From NCBI GenBank assembly GCA_951394045.1, contig OX595991.1, positions 1,674,001 through 1,738,000 on the forward strand: DNA of 64,000 bases, written 5' to 3'. The translations under genes were made by a program, and so were the position numbers. This DNA comes from Nitzschia sp. DOCU1 (lineage: Eukaryota > Bacillariophyta > Bacillariophyceae > Bacillariales > Bacillariaceae). The stretch's first letter is position 1, and each line of letters opens with the position of its first letter. Positions 41,331-50,688 of this stretch are shown piece by piece. Under the pieces are notes generated by a model, which saw only the letters and a list, made by a program, of their open reading frames with translations, was not told the DNA's origin and made no database searches.

Positions 41331-41928
41331 GTTGTTATTGCTGTTGTTGAAAAAAATGACGGGAACTCCCGCGGAATGAGACGGCGAAAAGCCATCAATC
41401 CTTGCGTCAAAGTGGGACTCGACTCCCGGCGCAGCGGGAGAAAAGTGCCAGCTGCGGCGAGGGAAACCGGGGGGCAGAAATGGGGGGAAAGGGCGGGGCG
41501 GCGAGGAAGCAGATCAAAACGGTTCGAGTCGGGATGGTTCGATTCTTTGATCGAAAGAGTCGACAGCAAAGCGATCCATCCTCTTCCATCTTATCGATCC
41601 AAAAACAATGGCTCCTACCGCAAAAAAGCGAGACGAGAGGTAGTGTCATTGATGAATTGAGGGAGAGTCGTTTGCCGAACGAACAAGATATAAAATGAAA
41701 ACTCAAAATTCGGAAATGTGTACCCTGGCGAGAAAAAGGGGGAACTTTTGGCCGGTGGTTCGATTCAGAAATCGAATAAGTCGACAGTTTGGCGAACTTA
41801 CTAATATCACTCGTCGTCGCCGCAAAGCAAGATTTGCTTCCATCTCGCGTTCAACGCCGTTCATAACCCGCGGCGCGGGCTGAGCACACATGTCAACGCT
41901 ATAGTACTATTTGGACAATGCTTCTGCA
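41293..41928. promoter_or_regulatory. Divergent region (MYND / DHRS7-like) with an insertion and repeated hairpin motif
   Basis: 636 bases. A GC-rich segment (41330-41647) interrupts the duplicated 5' flank. Two 31-base related elements lie at 41536-41566 and 41757-41787. No gene is supported. Confidence 0.45.
41330..41647. mobile_element. Possible short non-autonomous insertion
   Basis: Present in the right MYND unit and absent at the matching place in the left unit. The hexamer AGTGTC occurs at 41324-41329 and again at 41642-41647, as a target-site duplication would. No clear terminal inverted repeats or coding capacity. A deletion in the left unit is the alternative. Confidence 0.35.
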
Positions 41929-43017
41929 ATGAGACTCTTTCGAAATAATCTTCTTCTCCTTTTCTATGCACTGTACCTCCACTCATCTACGACAGAGGCA
42001 TTGCTAAGTTCCCAAAGCAGATTGATAGCACTGCCATTGGATACTGCTGGATCCAGATTGCAAGCCGCACCAACAACAACAACGACAACAAGTGCATCCG
42101 AGGCTAATTTACAAAATTACGAGAGTATGCTCGAGTGTACCCCGGCTACCAAAAAATCCTTTCAAGGGAAATCTGTATTATTGACAGGGGCTTCCGGTGG
42201 GCTCGGTAAGGAGCTGGCCCTGCAACTGGCGGAATGTCAAGTCCATCACCTGGTAATGAGTGGTCGCAATCTACCCGAACTGGAAGACGTTGCCAAGGAA
42301 TGTCACCAAATTTATCCCACTATTACTACCCACGTGGTCACTTGTGACTTGTCCGACAAACAATCCGTCAAGCAACTAGGAGAAAGGGCACTATCGTTGT
42401 GCGATCATTCGGTAGATGTACTCATCAACAATGGAGGAGTCTCCTCTCGGAGTAACTTTGTCGATACCACTTTGGAGGTGGATGAAAAGTTGATGCAAAT
42501 TAACTTTTTTGCGGGTGCATCCTTGGCCAAAACAGTGGTACCCAACATGATCGCCAACAAGTCTGGCAAGATTATTTGGATCAGTAGCGTGCAAGGATTG
42601 ATTGGAATTCCCTCGCGAACAAGTTACGCCGCTTCGAAATTTGCAGTGCAAGGCTATTGCGAAAGTTTGCGGGCCGAAGTAGCGTCGAGTGGTATTACAG
42701 TACACGTGGTGAGTCCGGGATATATCCGGACCAATTTGAGTAAATCAGCACTGACGGGTGATGGGACGGCCCATGGCAAAATGGACGAAACCACGGCCAA
42801 GGGGAAACCACCCAAGGAAGTGGCAGTATCGTTGTTGAATGCAGTCGCCAAGGGTCAAGGAGATATTGTGGTGGCGGCTACAGTATCCGCCAAAGTGGCA
42901 ATTTGGCTACGATTTTTATTTCCAACGCTACTGCAACGAATGCTGGTGAAACGATTTGAGAAATCCAGCAAGGCTCAGGCCGAAGAAGAAGGGGAGGCGA
43001 GACCAAAAATTGACTAA
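41929..43017 (+). CDS. Short-chain dehydrogenase/reductase, DHRS7-like
   Basis: Single exon, 362 residues from the ATG at 41929 (the frame opens at 41911 only with TTG). A signal peptide or anchor (about 5-24) and a Thr-rich stretch precede the SDR domain. The cofactor motif is TGASGGLG (86-93), the NNAG motif appears as NNGG (167-170) as in DHRS7, and the catalytic residues are S219/S220 and Y233-x-x-x-K237 (TSYAASKFA). PGYIRTNLS follows. The C-terminal part (about 315-345) is hydrophobic and may anchor to a membrane. DHRS7-type enzymes reduce steroids, retinoids or other lipophilic carbonyls; the substrate here is unknown. Confidence 0.88.
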   Translation: MRLFRNNLLLLFYALYLHSSTTEALLSSQSRLIALPLDTAGSRLQAAPTTTTTTSASEANLQNYESMLECTPATKKSFQGKSVLLTGASGGLGKELALQLAECQVHHLVMSGRNLPELEDVAKECHQIYPTITTHVVTCDLSDKQSVKQLGERALSLCDHSVDVLINNGGVSSRSNFVDTTLEVDEKLMQINFFAGASLAKTVVPNMIANKSGKIIWISSVQGLIGIPSRTSYAASKFAVQGYCESLRAEVASSGITVHVVSPGYIRTNLSKSALTGDGTAHGKMDETTAKGKPPKEVAVSLLNAVAKGQGDIVVAATVSAKVAIWLRFLFPTLLQRMLVKRFEKSSKAQAEEEGEARPKID

Positions 43018-43523
43018 GGATCCAAACGAGACAAACTAACGACCATTGGGCTACAGCTCTTCCAATAGGTATAGTTGAGTTGCGTGTTTGCTTCTCCGCC
43101 TAGCATTTAGAAAGGGCGAAGCAACGGCTTTATAGCTATGATAGAAGCTGACAAATCGACTTCTCCGACCAAGAATCAGCGATCGTCTTAGTCGTGCATA
43201 AAAGACGACTACTTCGAACAGGTATTCAATCGACTCGTTCGATTGACACGTGTTCCAGGACCCGACCCAACCTTGCCGGCGCGGCTCAACGGATCACTTT
43301 TCCATTTTCCACCATATGTCACATTCACGCAATGCCCAAGGCGCTCGTTCCCGCCAATGGACCATGAACCCATGTTCATTCCCGTCGGTCCGTTTTTGAT
43401 GGTTGTCTCGTCGTGAGAACGCAGGGAACTATTTCAACCCATCTTCCGGCAAATCCATCCATTTATCACTCAAAGCAAAGCAGCGCAAAATATAGTTGTG
43501 TCATTCTACATATTTTGACAAGA
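43018..43523. promoter_or_regulatory. Intergenic region with a perfect 8-bp inverted repeat
   Basis: 506 bases between co-directional genes. TCAATCGA (43226-43233) and TCGATTGA (43239-43246) are perfect inverted arms with a 5-base loop, about 280 bp upstream of the next ATG. Nothing else is seen. Confidence 0.4.
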
Positions 43524-46500
43524 ATGAAACGCGGCAAGAACTGGGGAGGATTTTCCTCGCCCAAGGCAAAATCGAGTCTCGATGAAAATGATGAAATTCC
43601 AGTGGCTGCCACATTTGCTGCTGCCAGTAGTCATGTGGAGCGTGGCGGTGAATCATCGGACAGTGAAGATGACGATGAGGATGATCTCTGGACGACCCAT
43701 CGACAACGGAGTCGAAGCTTTGGAGATGCCGAAGATTTTCTTTCCGTTGCCATCAAACCAGAGCTTCCTGTGCCGGGTGACGACATTCATACCATGACGC
43801 GAGGACTGCATCATAGGAATACTGGCAATAGCACTAATAGCAACGGAAGCAGTAGCAACAATAACCATGGTGGCAGCATTCACCATCGCCATCGTCATCA
43901 TGGCACGACGCCACAAACACCACGACAACAAGGCATGCTGGGATATGACTTTTATCAAACACCGACACCGAAACGAAAGCCCTTGCATCCGCAGCACTTG
44001 CCACATCACGGACATCATGGGCATCCACATTACAATTATTTTTGGAGACGGCGACCGAGTGTCCTCAAATGCGGGCTAGCCGCGGGCTTTGGATGCTATT
44101 TGCTATTGCTAGTGAAAAGTTCTGTGTGGTTGTGGAACACTAAAGATGAGGGTCATCGGCACGTGGCGCATCCACCGGGAGATGTGTACTATGGGACTGG
44201 GAGTGGTGGGGATGCGTTGTCTTATTCAACGTGGAGTCAAGATTTGATCGTTGCGAGACGAACCTCTCAGGCGCAAATGGAAGGCCGAGCACAAGAACGA
44301 CGAACTCGAACGCGACCTCCATCTACAGCTACTACTTCTGCCACAACGGAGTGGTACCCGATTCATCGCATGGACACTCGACCACCCTCCCAACCAGCAC
44401 AGCAACCACGTCATCGTTCGTCGTCACTTGCTTCCTTGGATCAAATTTGTGGATTTGCAGCTCAAAATGCTAGCCTGGCCGATCCACAACACTATCCTTC
44501 TGCCACCGTACTGGGCAACGCCGAGAATTCGGCCCGCGTCTTGATCACTGGCATTCTCAATCCACTTGGATTTCAACTCGCCATGTACTTGTATCACTAT
44601 TGTGGTGTACAAGTCGTGGGAGGTATCGATGCCATGTTTCCGAATACAGTCCAGAATCGACTAGCTTTGGTGGAAGAACGTCTCGAGCTATTGCATACGA
44701 CCATTCCCAAACTGGTCAAACCCATTGGATTGTCATTTTTAGGATTGGATCCCAAACACGACAAGAAATCCATCGATGAAACAGCCGTTACCATGACCTG
44801 GGAAAATATGGCGTCCTGGAAACCAACGCATATTGTTCATTTGGCAGCGTATTCTCAGGATGTTTATTCGGATGCCGCCGTCGATCCAAGTTGGCGACAT
44901 CCACAATCCCCCTATGTACGACGGGATGCCGAAGATGGCAATTCTCCGTTTTATGCCTTACGGTCCAGTATGGTGGCCATGGAACAATTACTGCAACGTG
45001 TCGCCGAAATACCACTTTCGGAACGACCTCATATTTTGTATGCTTCGGCAGCTGCTCCCAGTAGTAGCAGTGGTGACGGCAGCAATACTCGCTGGTTGTT
45101 GCAACAAGCTTGCAAATTGATGGATGAAATCCTGGCCGAAACACATGGGATTCCTTCGATTGGATTGAGATTACCAAATACCATTTATGGGCCTTGGGGA
45201 CAAGCGGGTTCCACGGTGCATGATTTTATGGATGCTACTGCTAGAGAATGGGACACACCACCCAAGGTCATTTCCACAGCAGGACAGGAAGAATCACTGG
45301 ACATGATGCATGTGGACGATGCGATTGAAGCCATTGTAGCGGCCATGCAATATCAAACGACGCATCCCATGGCCATGGACATTACATCCGCCAGCACTCG
45401 AATTACTGTTCCAGAATTGGTAATTACCCTCGAATCGTTGCGGCCGAATGTGACCAATAGCAACAACGTAATTGTGGCAACACCCGCTCGAGTCGTCACG
45501 ACGACCTATCCAGCACTAGCCCAGTGGCATCCACGCATTTCTCTTCGACAGGGCCTCGTACAAACCATGGCGTGGCATTTGCATCGTTTGGCACCCTTTG
45601 GACCGGCTCGAGTAGAAACAGCAGACACGTTTTTGAAACGACAAGGTCAAAAGACGTGCGAGGCTACGGATTGGCAGTGCCACAAATCAAAGCAGTTCCT
45701 TCCCTGTCTTTCGGAATGCAATGTACGAGATCATTGTGTGCCAAGTGTCTTTGACGAGATTCAGCCCTTGATCTACAATGTCTCGGAAGGTTGTGATATT
45801 GTCCTGTACACACAGTCCTTGGGATATAATGTACAAGATTTGCTGCTGCATGCGGAATATATGGATGACAGTGAGATAAAGTCATCCGAAAAGTTGATTT
45901 GCAACTTTGCCTTTGTTCCGCGTGACTCGGATTTGGTCAACACGGTCACTCAAAAGGTCCCCAATGAACAATTGACCAAATTTGGTATTACACCACAAGC
46001 AACAGATTCCAAAAAGGACATGCGCAAACGCAAACTCAATGGATTGAATGGAAGACTCTTGTATCGAGGTTGGATTCTATTTTGGGTACCAAATGCCATG
46101 GACGAATTGACTCCGGCGGATCGATCACTATTGAAACTGTCTCCGGGCAAACTCTTTCATCCCGACGTGGGGCGTGCGGTGTTTATGGAAGAGAACTTTC
46201 GTGTCTCGCCCAACTTGGATGATGTTGCATTTTTGGTGGGAGAAATGAATCGCAAGCCCATTTCGAAACGCACTTTGAAAAAGGATGTCCGCTACAAGAC
46301 TCCACTGGGCAAGGAACTCGTCAAGCGCCAAAAGTTTCGATTGCCACCGGAGCCCCGTCGCCGTGCGGCGATTCTATTTGCCCCACTCCGCATTCCCAAC
46401 AATCCCAAAGACTCGACTGTCCGCAAGTACAAAAATCATGTCGAGAAAAAATTGACGATTCATGATGCTGCGAAATTTATGCGATACGAATTGGATAAGA

Positions 46501-47117
46501 AGGATCCGGACAAGGAACCCCCCAGGGCTCGACATCAACGCGAATTTTACGAAAAAGTTCCCTCGTACATTAATCGCAACACGGAGTTGCGGTCTACCGT
46601 AGAACCCTGGTATCGGTATTCCATGCGTCATTGGGTACGATCCCGCTGGGTCGTTCATGATACACATTTGGAAGAAAGTCGACTATTGAGATGTGATTGG
46701 TACCAAGAGCACTTGGAATGGGGGACCGAATTGGATCAACTCAGTTTTGCTCATGTCATGGCCACTCGAGAATTGAAACGACGTATTGCCCATAATGAAC
46801 CGGACGATCACGTCAAAACCTTTATTGAAAAGCACCATGATCTCAAAGATTTGACGGATTCGTATGAATGGCATCCCATGGAAACCGATGCCAATAAATT
46901 GTATCGAGAGCCGGTCCACTGGACTTCGACGCTTCCCGATCACGTCACAGTGGACGAGGAAGCAGCAGCCGAGGACGAGGAGCATGCCCATCATCACGAA
47001 CCGGAGCCTCTCTTTGTGCGCATCATGTCGGAACGAGTCATGTATGCATCCCGCAAAGTGTGGACCAAGGTCCACAAGCATGACTACGATGACATTCGAA
47101 ACAAAAAGAAAAACTAG
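43524..47117 (+). CDS. Large type II membrane protein with degenerate NAD-epimerase (SDR) domain and unknown C-terminal domain
   Basis: 1197 residues in one exon from the ATG at 43524. A long cytosolic N-terminus is acidic, then Asn/His-rich (about 100-175), followed by one membrane segment at about 180-204 (LKCGLAAGFGCYLLLLV). A stem leads to an extended-SDR domain (about 335-690) resembling UDP-glucuronate 4-epimerase: RVLITGILNPLGFQLAMYLY, THIVHLAAYSQDVYSD, GLRLPNTIYGPWG and a final MMHVDDAIEAI. The catalytic Y-x-x-x-K is replaced (LLQQACK) and the Gly-rich loop is altered, suggesting loss of activity. Residues about 710-1197 are an unrecognised Cys- and Arg-rich domain beginning CEATDWQCHKS. 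It is probably a Golgi protein. Confidence 0.78.
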   Translation: MKRGKNWGGFSSPKAKSSLDENDEIPVAATFAAASSHVERGGESSDSEDDDEDDLWTTHRQRSRSFGDAEDFLSVAIKPELPVPGDDIHTMTRGLHHRNTGNSTNSNGSSSNNNHGGSIHHRHRHHGTTPQTPRQQGMLGYDFYQTPTPKRKPLHPQHLPHHGHHGHPHYNYFWRRRPSVLKCGLAAGFGCYLLLLVKSSVWLWNTKDEGHRHVAHPPGDVYYGTGSGGDALSYSTWSQDLIVARRTSQAQMEGRAQERRTRTRPPSTATTSATTEWYPIHRMDTRPPSQPAQQPRHRSSSLASLDQICGFAAQNASLADPQHYPSATVLGNAENSARVLITGILNPLGFQLAMYLYHYCGVQVVGGIDAMFPNTVQNRLALVEERLELLHTTIPKLVKPIGLSFLGLDPKHDKKSIDETAVTMTWENMASWKPTHIVHLAAYSQDVYSDAAVDPSWRHPQSPYVRRDAEDGNSPFYALRSSMVAMEQLLQRVAEIPLSERPHILYASAAAPSSSSGDGSNTRWLLQQACKLMDEILAETHGIPSIGLRLPNTIYGPWGQAGSTVHDFMDATAREWDTPPKVISTAGQEESLDMMHVDDAIEAIVAAMQYQTTHPMAMDITSASTRITVPELVITLESLRPNVTNSNNVIVATPARVVTTTYPALAQWHPRISLRQGLVQTMAWHLHRLAPFGPARVETADTFLKRQGQKTCEATDWQCHKSKQFLPCLSECNVRDHCVPSVFDEIQPLIYNVSEGCDIVLYTQSLGYNVQDLLLHAEYMDDSEIKSSEKLICNFAFVPRDSDLVNTVTQKVPNEQLTKFGITPQATDSKKDMRKRKLNGLNGRLLYRGWILFWVPNAMDELTPADRSLLKLSPGKLFHPDVGRAVFMEENFRVSPNLDDVAFLVGEMNRKPISKRTLKKDVRYKTPLGKELVKRQKFRLPPEPRRRAAILFAPLRIPNNPKDSTVRKYKNHVEKKLTIHDAAKFMRYELDKKDPDKEPPRARHQREFYEKVPSYINRNTELRSTVEPWYRYSMRHWVRSRWVVHDTHLEESRLLRCDWYQEHLEWGTELDQLSFAHVMATRELKRRIAHNEPDDHVKTFIEKHHDLKDLTDSYEWHPMETDANKLYREPVHWTSTLPDHVTVDEEAAAEDEEHAHHHEPEPLFVRIMSERVMYASRKVWTKVHKHDYDDIRNKKKN

Positions 47118-47157
47118 CTAACAAGTAGACACTCTACTGACTCTAACAATATTGGCA

Positions 47158-47973
47158 CTACAGAGTTTCCTCTAGAAGCCTTGATTTTTTGAATGCAGAA
47201 TTCCGCAAGGACTTGGCTGCATTGGTACACTCATCCAGCCCCTCTTCATGAAAACGCAGTTCGTCTGACAGAGCGTCTAGCTTTCGTTTTAGGCGATCCT
47301 CGTAGGTTGTCCTCACGGATTTCATTGCCACCATACCTGTTGGAACATAGCTGATGGGGTCGTCACGAAATAACCTTAACTCGACGGATGATAGGTGTCC
47401 AAAGCGTAGACGAAATGCCGAAAGGACCTTTTCTTCTTCAGCAGTAAACCAGCGGTCTTCCTCGAAATCATCCTTCATGCTGATTGGCAAAAGGAGCACG
47501 AGAAAGCATCTTTTTTCGTACACGGAAAAAAGGTTGCCTGTACCGTTGGATTTCGGGCTTTCAGTGTCCACCATGGCGTCCGGTGTAAAGAAACAACCCT
47601 CGTCATTAGCATTGTGCTTGGTGTCACTGGCAGTTGTGTTCGGCCTTAAAAAAGCCTGATTGTCCCAATCAGGATGCTGGGGAACGCAGTTTATAATGGC
47701 GTCCAAGCGCGCTCGGTTTTTCTTCTGGTCTAGGTATTGTCGAAACCGTTTGGCATTCCACCACCACGCACGCACAGACCTCTTTCTTAGATTTCGTCGT
47801 TCTTGTTTATCCAGCTTTTCTATTTTCGCCCCAAGCAAAAACTGAGTATCCGAGATCTCAAATTCGTGCACCTGGGCAGTGGTCGGCACGTTATCAGCCG
47901 ACATAGTGCTGGTTGGTGCTACTATCGAATGGAATAGCAATGATCTAGTAGTTGTTGAAAGCCATCGAAGCAT
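47158..47973 (-). CDS. Unrecognised basic protein, possibly organellar
   Basis: Single exon, 271 residues. The first ~22 residues (MLRWLSTTTRSLLFHSIVAP) are Arg/Ser/Thr-rich without acids and look like a mitochondrial presequence; a second Met at residue 24 could give a cytosolic form. A basic tryptophan helix follows (RSVRAWWWNAKRF), then a segment with WFTAEEEKVLSAFRLRFGHL and a C-terminal helix with a heptad-like pattern (about 222-262). No known domain is recognised. It is convergent with the epimerase-like gene, with stops about 40 bp apart. Confidence 0.6.
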   Translation of the reverse strand: MLRWLSTTTRSLLFHSIVAPTSTMSADNVPTTAQVHEFEISDTQFLLGAKIEKLDKQERRNLRKRSVRAWWWNAKRFRQYLDQKKNRARLDAIINCVPQHPDWDNQAFLRPNTTASDTKHNANDEGCFFTPDAMVDTESPKSNGTGNLFSVYEKRCFLVLLLPISMKDDFEEDRWFTAEEEKVLSAFRLRFGHLSSVELRLFRDDPISYVPTGMVAMKSVRTTYEDRLKRKLDALSDELRFHEEGLDECTNAAKSLRNSAFKKSRLLEETL

Positions 47974-48259
47974 CCAATGAGGGGGGTGATAGTTTGGCGC
48001 TTGGTCTCTTCTCCGAGAAACCTAGGTTTTCTAGTATAGTGCAAACGGACTTGTCATAGCTTTTGTCGATGGCGCGAACGTTCCTTGAGTCGTTGGAGTC
48101 TAAGAACGTTCTGCACCACACCACGCCCCCCGTTCCCTCGCTTCCGCTCACCCGTGGCGACAGGCGCCCAATTTTTTTCGAAAACTACTGACTCAAACCA
48201 TAGTACTTTCTCTCTCTACTAGAAACTATTATCATAGGTTGATTCTTCTGCTATTTCAA

Positions 48260-50037
48260 CTAGCTCCTCTCCGCCACCCTTTCCTTAGCTTTTCGGGCTT
48301 CGTCTTGCCAGTCTGTCGATAGGCCGACCACGATTGCCAGCAGGAACATGTGTACCCTGTAGTAAGAGGAAGGGGGTCAGAGGCCAGGCCAGCAGGTGGA
48401 ACATTCCAGGAAAACACTTTCTACCTTGATACTGCTACGTACCACGTGCCAGTCGTCATGCCCGCCACGAGGCCAACGTCCCCACAAAAATAGCTGTCAT
48501 CGCAAAACATTTCTTGTTCGTGCCGTATAAAGGCAATGTAGTATGCCAAAGGGACTCCTACAATCCAATACGCCACAACCACAATCGGAACCGTGACCAA
48601 TTGCCGTCCACACCCCTTGATGATTCCATTCAGCGCTACTTGAATACCGTCGGCAAAGACGTAGGTCGCCAAGAGTGGAATAGTCCGACTTGTTTCCAAA
48701 ATGACTTTATCTGCTCCTGGAGCAAACAGGGACGGCAAAAATGTATGCGGGATAGAAAACAACAGAGCGCCCATACAAAAGCTCAAGCACGCCGCGCTCA
48801 GAATGCTAACATTGGCAGCAAAGGCGGCCCCTTTGGGTTGTCCAGCTCCTAGTAAGTTCCCGACGCGCGTCGACGCCGAAATGGCAAAAGCCACGGGGAA
48901 CATGAAGCAAAATGTGTTGATGGATTGATAAATTGTCATACCTCCCACTGCAACTTCAGGGTCAGGAACCAGTCGCCCCGACAAGAAGATGGCTGTTTCC
49001 GAGGCCCACCACTCCGAGATAATGACTATACCTGGCAAGGCAAGACCCAAATATTGCATATGACCTCGAACCGACGAAATAGCCAGCCAGAACTCGTTCC
49101 AAAAGGTCAAGTGTGTGCGTCCAATGGCCGTACCTCCAGAGGCCTCTAATAGACGCCGTCGTCCGTGATGGTAGAGGCAAAGATAGCTGATGATGTAGAG
49201 CGGTTGAACGATATTGAAACATACAGTTGCCACTCCACAGCCAAGGTATCCCCACTCCAAAAAGTAAATAAAGTACCAATTGAACGGCACGTGAAGGATC
49301 AGACCCAACACAGATGCCTTGGCGGGGACGTCCGCCAAACCAATCGACTGGAGCCATGCAGTCAATGTCCAGTTGATGGAATATCCCAATAAGCTCGGTG
49401 ACAAAATCTTCAGATAAGCCTCCGTCATGGTCGACAAGAGTTCTGCCTGACCCAGTGCAATAAGTACATCCTTTATTCCGAATAACCACCAAATGGCAAC
49501 TGGAATGACGAGCATAAGTTGAATCACCATGCCCCTCCAAAAGAAAATGACAGGAGTAATGGGCTCCTCATTTTGTTTGTTGACTTGGTTGTCGTGTAAT
49601 ATACCATTGACAATCATCGAACTAATTTCGTCTTCTGCTCCCAAATCAAAACTGACTCGTCGTTTCTTTTCATGAATCATTCGAGACACCAATTCTCCCT
49701 TGGCTTGTCCCGATAGAGTGCTGAGAGCCGAACTGAGACCGACTGATAGACTCAATCCCGTGACATTGGAAAGCGTGGTGGCCAAGGCAGCTGCTGCTAA
49801 TTCATGGGCCCCAATACCCCCGACAAACCTCAAAGAAATTAACCATGGAATCTTGTTAAAGACCATTCCCTGAAGAGTGGGCAGAGCTGTGTCCAGTTGA
49901 TCCAATAATTCGGCGTAAACCCGCGAGGACAAGGGTTTTTCCGTCGTAGCATTGTTCTGCACCTCTGCTGTTGGTAACAGAAGGAGTGGGGTATCTTCCG
50001 TGGGATTGCCAGACGCAAGGCTGGAACGTGGTGGCAT
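48260..50037 (-). CDS. MATE family multidrug/toxic compound exporter
   Basis: Two exons on the minus strand, 50037-48443 and 48356-48260, with an 86-nt intron (GTACGT..CTACAG, phase 2), giving 563 residues. The unspliced frame would stop at 48421, but splicing joins GTW to VHMFLLAIVVGLSTDWQDEA, the usual MATE C-terminal helix and TDW motif. The start ATG at 50037 follows a TTG-only extension. About 12 membrane helices are visible. LAAAALATTLSNVTGLSLSV and GLSSALSTLSGQAKG are the conserved TM2/TM3 MatE motifs. MATE proteins export organic cations or metabolites in exchange for H+ or Na+ across plasma or vacuolar membranes. A hydrophilic insert at about 150-190 extends the loop after TM3. Confidence 0.9.
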
Positions 50038-50688
50038 TGATTTGTCCTCTTTCCCGGCGATGTGCTGCAAGGGGCTCTGATGGTGTGTCGATGGCTAGAA
50101 TGGAGGAAAATTCCTGCCTGTTATGGCTGACAGGCGCAAAATGCTGTGCTTGCTGTCAACCCTATTGATGTTTTCGCCAACACTCAACAATTGCGAAGTC
50201 CAGGGTGAATGATGATGGAAACAGGAAGAAGAAAACGTGCGTGTTGTCGTCTTCGCGATGCAACGTGGTGTGGCCATGCTTCTTTCCTTGTGGCGCGCCA
50301 AAATGTCGTGGCCAGCGCATCTCGTGACTGTGAGTCATGATGTGGAAAGTCTAATGATTAATAGGAGTACTTAAAGACGTACATAGTCATCAGTGGCGGA
50401 CAGGATCCATTGGACTCGAAATCAATCAAATGCCGCCGCGACAGTCCACGTTGTGTGCAGCCAACGGTATCATACATACGGGTGAGTGCGATGGAGGCGG
50501 TTGTGTTTTGACAATGATATACACCGCCGCCGTCGACAAAGTAAACCCACTTTGGATCCAATAACGACGGTAGCTGGTTCGAGTGTCAACCAACGTAAAT
50601 TCACGTTAAAGTTCAGTAGGACGCATCCATTGAATTGAAGATTATCGTCTTCAAGGCTCTGGAGGCCGAAAAGACAAACACTCCAGAG
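50038..50688. promoter_or_regulatory. Divergent promoter region (MATE / DCTN1)
   Basis: 651 bases between divergent genes. Small frames on both strands have no motif support. Nothing further is recognised. Confidence 0.35.

Noticed and set aside
41757..41790. Possible tRNA T-arm (GGTTCGATTC)
   Set aside because: The B-box-like string is present, but no A-box, acceptor stem or anticodon stem could be drawn around it; the same motif at 41536 also lacks tRNA structure.
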